Origin: Nitrospirota bacterium
GTDB taxonomy: Bacteria > Nitrospirota > Thermodesulfovibrionia > Thermodesulfovibrionales > UBA1546
Assembly (NCBI GenBank): GCA_004298625.1
Contig: SCSY01000032.1
Span: forward strand, 1 to 8,207
Direction of reading: 5' to 3'
Length of the DNA: 8,207 nucleotides
How positions within the stretch are numbered: position 1 is the first letter of the stretch; each line of letters opens with the position of its first letter. The translations under genes were made by a program, and so were the position numbers. Below, piece by piece: positions 1 through 5,814 of this stretch. The notes under the pieces were generated by a model. The model did not search any database. It was not told the DNA's origin and saw only the letters and a list, made by a program, of their open reading frames with translations.

Positions 1-1275
1 CTGGTTGTTGCGGCAGATGACGGAGTTATGCCCCAGACTATCGAGGCAGTAAACCATGCAAAGGCGGCCAATGTGCCGATAGTTGTTGCAATAAACAAAA
101 TAGACAAGCCGGAGGCAAACCCCAAAAGGATAAAAACCGAACTTGCGGAGCACGGCATACTCTCCGAAGAATGGGGAGGCCAGAATATATTTGTTGAGGT
201 ATCGGCCAAAAAGCGCATAGGCATCGAGCATCTGCTCGAGATGATACTCTTACAGGCAGAAGTAATGGAGCTTAAGGCCGATCCCGACAAGATGGCAAAA
301 GGAACGATTATAGAGGCAAAGCTTGACAGGGGAAGAGGGCCTGTGGCAACTGTTCTTGTTCAGTCCGGTAAACTTAAGATAGGAGATAACTTTCTTGCCG
401 GGACAAGCGTGGGAAGGGTAAGGGCGCTGCTTGACGACACTGGGAAACGTGTTCAGGAAGTGGGGCCGTCAACGCCTGTTGAAGTTATAGGTTTCCCTGA
501 GGTTCCTACCGCAGGCGACATCTTTACATCCGTAGACGATGAAAAACGCGCAAGGCAGATTGCCCTCACAAGGCTTCAGAAGGCAAAGCTCGCTCAAATG
601 GCAAAGGACAGCAAGCTGACTCTTGACGACCTTTATGCGAAGATAAAAGAAGGCGAGGTAAGAGAGCTCAACCTTATAATAAAAGGTGACGTACAGGGCT
701 CTGTGGAGGCTACCCAGGATGCATTAGAGCGCATAACCAATCCGCACGTGAAGGTTAAAGTGATACATGCCTCCGTAGGAGGCATTAATGAATCGGATGT
801 AATGCTCGCTACTGCTTCAAATGCGATCATAATAGGCTTTAACGTCAGACCCGAGGCCAAGGCTGCCCAGACAGCGGAGAAAGAAGGGGTTGACATAAGG
901 CTTTACACAATTATTTATAATGCCATAGACGATGTAAAAAAGGCCCTTGAAGGGATGTTGGAGCCGACACTGAAGGAGAAAATTCTTGGGAGGGCGGAGG
1001 TAAGGCAGACCTTCCAGGTTTCCAGAGTGGGGACGATAGCAGGATGTTATGTCCTTGACGGTTTGGTAAGCCGTGCAAGCGAGGGCATAAGAATAATCAG
1101 GGACAACATCGTAATCTTTGACGGCAAGATATCAACCCTTAAGAGATTCAAAGATGATGTCAAAGAAGTTCAGGCCGGGTACGAGTGCGGCATTACTATC
1201 GAAAACTACAATGACCTTAAGGTTGGAGATATCCTCGAAAATTATATAATTGAAAAGATAGCAGGAAAACTGTAG
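1..1275 (+). CDS. infB: Translation initiation factor IF-2, C-terminal part (5' end outside window)
   Basis: IF-2 is the cytoplasmic GTPase that brings initiator fMet-tRNA to the 30S subunit and promotes subunit joining. The frame is open from base 1 and gives 424 residues; the N-terminal region and the G1 to G3 motifs lie upstream. Visible parts in order are the end of G3 (LVVAADDGVMPQT), the G4 motif NKID at about residue 32, the G5-like VSAKKRIGI at about 67, a beta-barrel domain II (GTIIEAKLDRGRGPVATVLV), and domain III with the characteristic IKGDVQGSVEA and VIHASVGGINESDV. The fMet-tRNA-binding C-terminal domain follows (GRAEVRQTF, SRASEGIRIIRDN, GYECGI), ending at LKVGDILENYIIEKI as the family usually does. 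The Met at base 28 is internal and is not the start. The gene heads the infB-rbfA-nrnA run. Identification is secure. Confidence 0.98.
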   Translation: MVVAADDGVMPQTIEAVNHAKAANVPIVVAINKIDKPEANPKRIKTELAEHGILSEEWGGQNIFVEVSAKKRIGIEHLLEMILLQAEVMELKADPDKMAKGTIIEAKLDRGRGPVATVLVQSGKLKIGDNFLAGTSVGRVRALLDDTGKRVQEVGPSTPVEVIGFPEVPTAGDIFTSVDDEKRARQIALTRLQKAKLAQMAKDSKLTLDDLYAKIKEGEVRELNLIIKGDVQGSVEATQDALERITNPHVKVKVIHASVGGINESDVMLATASNAIIIGFNVRPEAKAAQTAEKEGVDIRLYTIIYNAIDDVKKALEGMLEPTLKEKILGRAEVRQTFQVSRVGTIAGCYVLDGLVSRASEGIRIIRDNIVIFDGKISTLKRFKDDVKEVQAGYECGITIENYNDLKVGDILENYIIEKIAGKL

Positions 1276-1278
1276 AAA

Positions 1279-1344
1279 AGTGTAAGTCAAAGTGTTTAGT
1301 GACAGTTGTTCGGAAAATTAATAACTTTCACTCGCACTTACACT
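1279..1344 (+). other. Two-part imperfect stem-loop in the infB-rbfA spacer
   Basis: Nearly the whole 80-base gap can fold. The outer stem is AGTGTAAGT (1279-1287) pairing perfectly with ACTTACACT (1336-1344). The inner stem is AGTGACAGTT (1298-1307) pairing 9 of 10 with AACTTTCACT (1323-1332), around a 15-base loop. Unpaired bases between the stems are 1288-1297 and 1333-1335. No T-run follows, so it does not look like an intrinsic terminator. No Shine-Dalgarno-like sequence lies in the 11 bases between the structure and the rbfA ATG. It could be an RNA processing or stabilising hairpin, a translational control element, or a small dispersed palindromic repeat. The function is inference; the pairing is visible. 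Confidence 0.55.
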
Positions 1345-1355
1345 AAGAACTAACT

Positions 1356-1715
1356 ATGCTTCCATATAAACGCTCACAAAGAGTCGGCGACCTCATAAGA
1401 GAAGAGATGGCTGAAATAATAATGAAGTTAAAAGATCCGCGCATTGGATTTATAACTGTCACCGGAGTAAAGATAACAGAAGACCTGAAATTGGCCACTG
1501 TATATATCAGCGTCCTAAAACAGGAGGAAAAAGAAACTACACTCGAAATATTAAACGCGGCAAAAGGCTTTATCCGCGCGGAGCTGGCAAAAAGGGTCAG
1601 GATGAAATTCATCCCTGCCCTGACATTCAGAGTGGACGAATCTATTGAGTATGGAAATAAGATTGAGAAACTCCTGAAAGAAATCAGATCGGCCCGCAAC
1701 GAAGAGCAACAGTGA
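1356..1715 (+). CDS. rbfA: Ribosome-binding factor A
   Basis: RbfA is a small KH-fold protein that binds the 30S subunit near helix 1 of 16S rRNA and is needed for late 30S maturation and cold adaptation. The 119-residue product has the usual family length and landmarks: RVGDLIREEMAEII near the N-terminus, LKDPRIGFITVTGVKITEDL at 26-45, the VYISVL strand, and the AAKGFIRAELAKRV helix with its kink at about 68-81, followed by PALTFRVDESIEYGNKIEKLL. The ATG at 1356 matches the family's start. No purine-rich ribosome binding site is visible just upstream; the preceding bases belong to a possible stem-loop. The gene ends by overlapping the GTG start of the DHH phosphoesterase by four bases (GTGA), which suggests translational coupling. 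Confidence 0.97.
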   Translation: MLPYKRSQRVGDLIREEMAEIIMKLKDPRIGFITVTGVKITEDLKLATVYISVLKQEEKETTLEILNAAKGFIRAELAKRVRMKFIPALTFRVDESIEYGNKIEKLLKEIRSARNEEQQ

Positions 1716-2680
1716 AAATCCCCGACGCCATACTCGATTTTTTTTTAAAGAGCGAACATTTTTTTATCGCTACCCACATAAGCCCTGACGGCGATGCCCT
1801 CGGTTCTTCTTTAGCGCTTTCGCTGGCTCTTGAGTCGCTTGGGAAAAAAACAATAGTATATGACAAAGACCCTGTGCCTGAATTTTACAGGTTCCTGCCG
1901 GGCTCGGAAAAATTCACAAATTCGCTTGAATCTTTTGCCTCAGGCCGGCAGATATCAAATCTTGTTCTTCTTGATTGCAATGACCTTGAAAGGGCCGGGC
2001 TGGAAAAAATAACGCCCTCCCGGTCAGTGGTCATAGATCACCATGAAACAGAGAAAGAATTCGGGGACATAAAATGGATAGAGCCGCAGGCCGCGGCAAC
2101 AGGCCTGATGGTCTTTCATATTATAAAGAAATTGGGCGCAGAGATAACAAAAGATATTGCCGTAAACCTTTATTCTGCAATTGCGATGGATACAGGCACT
2201 TTCAGATACAGCAATACAACGCCGCCGGTTCTTAGAGTCGCCGCAGAATTGGTAGAGGCCGGCGCCGACCCGTCCTATATTTCAGAGAACCTCTATGAGA
2301 CATGGTCGGAAAACAGGTTCAGGCTGCTGCTGAAGTTTCTCAATTCGCTGGAGATCAGCAACGGCGTTACAATTGCAAAGATAACTCTCGATATGTTCAG
2401 GGAGACCGGCGCCTTGGTTTCAGATACGGAAAACTTTGTCGGTTTTTCACGCATACTGAAATCCGCAAAGATCTCTGTTCTCTTCAGAGAGATAGAGAAT
2501 AATTACTATAAGGTGAGTCTCCGCTCAAAGGGGAAACAAATAAATGTCGCAAGGGTGGCGGAAATGTTCGGCGGCGGCGGTCACAGAAATGCAGCAGGGT
2601 ATAAGATCCGGTCGGATTTTAAAACAGCAAAAGAAAAGCTCCTGGAGGCGTTAAGCGCCTCATCCGAAAAACACACCTGA
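1712..2680 (+). CDS. nrnA: DHH/DHHA1 phosphoesterase, NrnA type (oligoribonuclease / pAp phosphatase)
   Basis: Proteins of this family are Mn2+-dependent phosphoesterases that degrade short RNA oligonucleotides (nanoRNA) and often dephosphorylate 3'-phosphoadenosine 5'-phosphate. The 322-residue length is typical. The DHH-domain motifs are complete: THISPDGDALGSS at 21-33 (H22, D26, D28), LLDCND with D88, the signature DHH at 109-111, and AMDTGTFRYSNT with D160. The C-terminal DHHA1 substrate-binding domain ends in GGGGHRNAAGY at 287-297. The start is GTG, overlapping the rbfA stop, with a weak GAAGAG five bases upstream at 1701-1706. It sits after rbfA, as is common for this family. Two T-homopolymers (T9 at 1738-1746, T7 at 1759-1765) lie in the first 18 codons. 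Family assignment is firm; exact substrate preference (oligoRNA, pAp or c-di-AMP breakdown products) cannot be read from sequence. Confidence 0.93.
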   Translation: MKIPDAILDFFLKSEHFFIATHISPDGDALGSSLALSLALESLGKKTIVYDKDPVPEFYRFLPGSEKFTNSLESFASGRQISNLVLLDCNDLERAGLEKITPSRSVVIDHHETEKEFGDIKWIEPQAAATGLMVFHIIKKLGAEITKDIAVNLYSAIAMDTGTFRYSNTTPPVLRVAAELVEAGADPSYISENLYETWSENRFRLLLKFLNSLEISNGVTIAKITLDMFRETGALVSDTENFVGFSRILKSAKISVLFREIENNYYKVSLRSKGKQINVARVAEMFGGGGHRNAAGYKIRSDFKTAKEKLLEALSASSEKHT

Positions 2681-2745
2681 AAATTTTCAAAACCCCAGTA
2701 GGTTGTTTTAAGTCGGTCAATCTTCCAAAGGGATTATGCTATTCC

Positions 2746-2871
2746 TTGACTAAATTTAACGCAGGACAGATCGGAGCATATGTGATTACACGGAATATGA
2801 CGGATTTTCAGAGGATAAGGGAGTTTGTTGATTTTAAATTATATGCAGATGAGGATGAAATACAAGATTAA
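2746..2871 (+). pseudogene. C-terminal remnant of a PIN-domain (VapC-like) toxin
   Basis: This short frame in the 271-base gap between the phosphoesterase gene and radC reads GAYVITRNMTDFQRI then REFVDFKLYADEDE before a TAA. The pattern GAxVITRNxxDFxRI is how PIN-domain VapC ribonucleases end: a strand, then the conserved (T/N)xxDF with the fourth acidic residue of the active site. A full VapC is about 130 residues, but only about 30 to 40 match here. The first acidic residues and central helices are missing, although the frame stays open leftwards into the end of the preceding gene. No start codon with a ribosome binding site is visible. The TTG at 2746 is only a convenient left boundary. 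No vapB-like antitoxin gene is seen. I read it as a fragment of a decayed toxin-antitoxin pair; it could instead be chance similarity. Confidence 0.5.
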
Positions 2872-2951
2872 TGCCGTCAACGGGCAGATATAACAATCTC
2901 TAATTTTCATATTTACCAATCCTCTGATAAGATGTTAGAATTCTGCATCTC

Positions 2952-3657
2952 ATGTCTTACCAAAGCATAAAAAACTGGCCTGAAGAAGAGAGGCCCAGGG
3001 AGAGGCTTCTTAAGCTGGGGGCAGATAAGTTATCAAATGCCCAGTTGCTCGCTATAATACTGAGAACAGGCGGAGGCGGAAGAAGCGCCATTGACCTTGC
3101 AATGGAGATGTTGGCCTCGTTTAAAAAATTAAAGGATATAGACAGCGCTTCGGCAAAAGAATTTGCGAGCCTGAAGGGCATCGGCTCTGCAAAGGTTGCA
3201 CAGATAAAAGCGGCGTTTGAGCTTGGCAGAAGGCTTTTCAGGGAGACCGACGAGAAAGGGCCTGCATTTTCCTCAAGTCACGATGTATATTCCTACTATC
3301 ATCCGCTGTTGAATTACCTGAAAAAAGAGGTATTGTTCTGCGCCATGCTTGACGCAAAAAACAGGATTTTCAGAGAACTGCAAAATCTCCGAAGGAACGC
3401 TTACAAACTCTCTCATGCACCCGCGCGAGGCATTCAGGAATGCTATAAGGGAATCAGCCGCATCTGTGATATTTGTTCACAATCACCCAAGCGGAGACCC
3501 GATGCCGAGCCGTGAAGATATCTCCATAACCGAGAGGCTTGTGTATACGGGAGAGGTAGTGGGCATAAAGGTTCTGGACCATGTAATAATAGGAGATGGC
3601 AAACATGTAAGCCTTATGGACAGCGGATATATAAAAAATACCAAAGGGGGTTTTTAG
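2952..3657 (+). pseudogene. radC: RadC/JAMM-domain protein, interrupted by a one-base frameshift
   Basis: Two overlapping frames together make a RadC of about 234 residues, close to the family norm. The first (from 2952) gives the N-terminal WPEEERPRERLLKLGA block, LLAIILRTG and a helix-hairpin-helix LKGIGSAKVAQIKAAFELGRR at 74-94. It stays RadC-like to LDAKNRIFRE and then runs off-family to a stop at 3513-3515. The second frame, shifted by +1, resumes at CKISEGTLTNSLMHPREAF (from 3379) and carries the JAMM metal-binding motif HNHPSGDPMPSRED (3478-3519) and GIKVLDHVIIGDGKHVSL to the stop at 3655-3657. Removing one base between about 3366 and 3381, for example C3378 or one T of 3367-3370, restores a continuous protein. 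It may be a real pseudogene or a sequencing error. RadC's role is unsettled; the old DNA-repair assignment is doubtful. No Shine-Dalgarno is evident before the ATG. Confidence 0.9.
3644..3650 (+). promoter_or_regulatory. Ribosome binding site of purH
   Basis: AAGGGGG lies seven bases before the ATG at 3658 and inside the last codons of radC. The radC stop codon (3655-3657) touches the purH start codon, so purH has its own strong ribosome site even though it directly follows the broken radC frame. Confidence 0.75.
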
Positions 3658-4257
3658 ATGCCGAAAATCAAGAGGGCAATAATAAGCGTATCGAACAAAA
3701 ATGGGGTAATTGATTTTGCAAAGGCGCTTCATTCGCTTGGGGTGGAAATACTCTCAACAGGAGGCACTGCAAAGGCCATGCGTGACGCGGGCGTAAAGGT
3801 GAAAGATGTGTCGGATTACACCGGATTTCCTGAGATGCTTGACGGAAGGCTTAAGACACTCCATCCGAAAGTTCACGGAGGTCTCCTTGCAAGAAGGGGC
3901 AACCCAAAAGATATGGAAGATATAAAAGAATACGGGATAGAACTGATTGATATGATTGTTGTTAATCTCTACCCGTTTGAGGAAACGATAGCAAGGCCGA
4001 ATGTTAAGTTTTCGGAGGCAATAGAAAACATAGATATCGGAGGCCCTACAATGCTCCGCTCGGCATCAAAGAATTTCAAGGACGTTGCCGTGGTTACCGA
4101 CAACAATGATTTTGACAATGTTATAAAAGAGATGAAGGCCAACAAAGGCGACCTGAGTTATAAAACCAGGCTTGAACTTGCAAGAAAGGTCTTCAGGCTT
4201 ACATCAAAGTATGATAATGCAATCGCCGACTACCTCTCAAAAACAGCAGGAGAATAG
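3658..4257 (+). CDS. purH: IMP cyclohydrolase, stand-alone N-terminal domain of PurH
   Basis: This enzyme closes the ring of FAICAR to make IMP, the last step of de novo purine synthesis. The 199 residues match only the MGS-like cyclohydrolase half of the usual bifunctional PurH (about 520 residues). Visible landmarks are AIISVSNKNGVIDFAK at 7-22, STGGTAKAM at 33-41, GRLKTLHPKVHGGLLARR at 63-80, VVNLYPFEET at 101-110 and NIDIGGPTMLRSASKNF at 124-140. K66, Y105, D126 and K138 fall where the cyclohydrolase active-site residues lie in human ATIC (one-residue offset in the last three). The protein ends at NAIADYLSKTAGE, the normal junction to the AICAR transformylase domain, and purD begins three bases later, so no transformylase is encoded here. 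The clean boundary argues for a natural single-domain enzyme rather than a truncation. The formylation step must come from a gene elsewhere. Confidence 0.93.
   Translation: MPKIKRAIISVSNKNGVIDFAKALHSLGVEILSTGGTAKAMRDAGVKVKDVSDYTGFPEMLDGRLKTLHPKVHGGLLARRGNPKDMEDIKEYGIELIDMIVVNLYPFEETIARPNVKFSEAIENIDIGGPTMLRSASKNFKDVAVVTDNNDFDNVIKEMKANKGDLSYKTRLELARKVFRLTSKYDNAIADYLSKTAGE
4248..4252 (+). promoter_or_regulatory. Ribosome binding site of purD
   Basis: AGGAG lies eight bases before the ATG at 4261 and within the last codons of purH, fixing the purD start and making co-expression from one transcript likely. Confidence 0.75.
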
Positions 4258-4260
4258 ATC

Positions 4261-5592
4261 ATGAAGGTCCTTATTATCGGCGGCGGCGGCAGAGAGCATG
4301 CAATTGTCTGGAAGCTTTCTCAGAGCAGCCAAATTGACAAGATATACTGTTGCCCCGGCAATGCAGGCATCTCAGAGTTGGCGGAATGTATAAATGTTGA
4401 TGACAATAACTTTGAGGCATTGGCTAATTTTGCCAGATATGAAGGGATTGACCTTACAATAGTAGGCCCCGAGGCGCAGTTGTCAAAAGGCATAGTGGAT
4501 GTATTCGAAAAAAACGGGAGAAAAATCCTTGGGCCCAACAGTAAGGCAGCTCAGCTTGAGGGAAGCAAGGTTTTTTCAAAAGACCTTATGAAACGCTGCG
4601 GCATACCAACGGCAGAATATAAGGTGTTCAGTTCCTATCTGCATGCAGAAGATTATGTGAGAATGAAAGGCGCGCCGCTGGTTATTAAGGCAGATGGGCT
4701 TGCCGCAGGCAAGGGAGTTATTGTAGCGCATACTGTTGATGAGGCAATCGCCGGCTTAAGACTTATAATGAAAGACAGAGCCTTCGGCGAGGCCGGAAAC
4801 AGGGTAATAGTTGAGGAGTGTCTGGAGGGCGAAGAGGCGTCTTTTATGGCCTTTACAGACGGCAAGACAATACTTCCCATGGTAAGTTCCCAGGACCACA
4901 AGCGGATATTCGATGGAGATAAGGGGCCTAACACCGGCGGGATGGGTGCATACAGCCCTGCGCCTATTATAACCCCCGAACTGGAATCGTTCATAATGGA
5001 AAAAGTCATGCTCCGGACAATAAAAGGCTTGCAGTCCGAAGGAATAAACTATAAAGGGATATTGTATGCAGGCATCATGGTCAAGGACAACAAGCCTTAT
5101 GTTCTTGAGTTCAACTGCAGGCTTGGAGACCCTGAGACCCAGCCTGTCCTTTCAAGACTTAAGACAGACCTTCTGGATATTGCCCTGGCCATAGCAGACG
5201 AAAAATTATCAGGCATTAATCTGGAATGGAAATCCGGCGCGTCTGTATGTGTGGTTGCAGCGTCGAAAGGTTATCCTGGGGCATACGAAAAAGGCAAGGT
5301 GATAAAAGGGCTGGATGAGGCCGGAACGATGGATGACGTTATCGTATTCCATGCAGGAACGGCATTCAATAAAAATAAGATTGTAACAGCCGGGGGAAGG
5401 GTGCTTGGCGTAACAGCGCTCGGAAAAGATATAAAAGAGGCAAAGCTTAAGGCGTATAAGGCCATAGAAAAGATTCATTTTAGCGGGATGCATTATCGAA
5501 AGGATATTGCAGACAGGGCGATAAACAGATTTTCCGATGATTTTATGACTGATAGAAAACAGCCCAGGACTCAAAAGAGAGAGGCTCCTTAA
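4261..5592 (+). CDS. purD: Phosphoribosylamine--glycine ligase (GAR synthetase)
   Basis: PurD joins phosphoribosylamine and glycine using ATP, the second step of de novo purine synthesis, in the cytoplasm. The 443-residue protein is full length. The N-domain opens with MKVLIIGGGGREHA and has IVGPEAQLSKGIVD at 68-80, where families usually show GPEAPL, so Q73 replaces a common Pro. The ATP-grasp part shows KADGLAAGKGVIVA at 143-156, VIVEECLEGEEASF at 182-195, SQDHKRIFDGDKGPNTGGMG at 210-229 and the metal-binding end EFNCRLGDPETQP at 283-295 (more often EFNxRFGDPE). The C-domain ends with the usual HYRKDIADRAI at 411-421, followed by about 22 extra residues rich in charged side chains. It starts three bases after purH and has a good ribosome site, so the two genes form a purine pair. 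Identification is secure. Confidence 0.97.
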   Translation: MKVLIIGGGGREHAIVWKLSQSSQIDKIYCCPGNAGISELAECINVDDNNFEALANFARYEGIDLTIVGPEAQLSKGIVDVFEKNGRKILGPNSKAAQLEGSKVFSKDLMKRCGIPTAEYKVFSSYLHAEDYVRMKGAPLVIKADGLAAGKGVIVAHTVDEAIAGLRLIMKDRAFGEAGNRVIVEECLEGEEASFMAFTDGKTILPMVSSQDHKRIFDGDKGPNTGGMGAYSPAPIITPELESFIMEKVMLRTIKGLQSEGINYKGILYAGIMVKDNKPYVLEFNCRLGDPETQPVLSRLKTDLLDIALAIADEKLSGINLEWKSGASVCVVAASKGYPGAYEKGKVIKGLDEAGTMDDVIVFHAGTAFNKNKIVTAGGRVLGVTALGKDIKEAKLKAYKAIEKIHFSGMHYRKDIADRAINRFSDDFMTDRKQPRTQKREAP

Positions 5593-5709
5593 GAAGTTTT
5601 TTACAATCGGCAGAGGAGACAGGCACGGCTGGATTATCTATCCACGGCAGCTTATGAGAAGAAGTTCTATGAAACGAGGACGGCGGCATGAGCCAATTGG
5701 TGTCCACTA
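5593..5709. other. Spacer without a recognisable gene after purD
   Basis: I see no gene, terminator or RNA here. The purD frame happens to stay open for 32 more codons beyond its stop (to a TGA at 5689-5691), and a second frame is open over a similar span. Neither translation resembles a family I know. No hairpin with a T-run marks the end of the purD transcript. It may be decayed coding sequence at the edge of an insertion. Confidence 0.4.
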
Positions 5710-5738
5710 TTGACATCCGAGGTCAAATATCTTATACT
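5710..5738 (+). promoter_or_regulatory. Near-consensus sigma-70 promoter (P1) of the ATPase gene
   Basis: TTGACA (5710-5715) and TATACT (5733-5738) are separated by exactly 17 bases: a perfect -35 and a -10 one base off TATAAT. The -10 lies inside the first copy of the 26-base repeat. The -35 is also the left arm of a small inverted repeat (TTGAC 5710-5714, GTCAA 5722-5726). Transcription would start near 5745, about 70 bases before the ATG at 5815. Confidence 0.75.
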
Positions 5739-5784
5739 TTGTTACAATTTTCTTTAATAATATCTTATACTTTGTTACAATTTT
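5726..5784 (+). repeat. Perfect 26-base direct repeat in tandem (5726-5751 and 5759-5784)
   Basis: Two identical 26-base copies begin AATATCTTATACTTTG and end TTACAATTTT. They are separated by seven bases, giving a 33-base period (about three helical turns). Each copy contains TATACT, so the -10 region is duplicated. Copies at whole-turn spacing over a promoter suggest binding sites for a regulator on one DNA face, or a recent duplication of the promoter. Confidence 0.85.
5742..5771 (+). promoter_or_regulatory. Possible second promoter (P2) in the second repeat copy
   Basis: TATACT at 5766-5771 is preceded at 18 bases by TTACAA (5742-5747), a weak -35. Transcription would start near 5778. 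It is less convincing than P1 and may be only a by-product of the repeat. Confidence 0.35.
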
Positions 5785-5810
5785 AGTTAAAAATAGGTTA
5801 TAAGATATTA
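5758..5810 (+). repeat. 12-base perfect inverted repeat before the ATPase start codon
   Basis: TAATATCTTATA (5758-5769) is the exact reverse complement of TATAAGATATTA (5799-5810), which ends four bases before the ATG. The left arm is the beginning of the second direct-repeat copy, so the same core (TATCTTATA) occurs twice forward and once inverted. In a transcript from P1 the arms could pair around a 29-base loop and hide the start region. In DNA the three cores could be operator sites. No Shine-Dalgarno sequence is evident for this gene. Confidence 0.65.
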
Positions 5811-5814
5811 CATT

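Noticed and set aside
633..896. Minus-strand open frame of 87 codons inside infB
   Set aside because: It lies wholly antisense to conserved IF-2 domains, with no recognisable protein features. It is a shadow of the codon pattern.
2872..2951. Possible radC promoter in the AT-rich bases before its start (TGATAAGAT near 2924-2932)
   Set aside because: No matching -35 at good spacing, so I could not support it.
3356..3362. Classic -1 slippery heptamer A AAA AAC in register with the radC frame
   Set aside because: A -1 slip here leads into a frame that stops soon and is not RadC-like. The JAMM half needs a +1 shift, so this heptamer does not explain the break as programmed frameshifting.
4653..5009. 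Minus-strand open frame of 118 codons inside purD
   Set aside because: It is antisense to the ATP-grasp motifs, low in complexity and rich in Ser/Pro/Ile, and matches no family.
5593..5691. The purD frame stays open for 32 codons after its stop, suggesting stop readthrough or a longer PurD
   Set aside because: PurD already ends past its normal C-terminal motif, and the extra residues match nothing I recognise, so chance is likelier.
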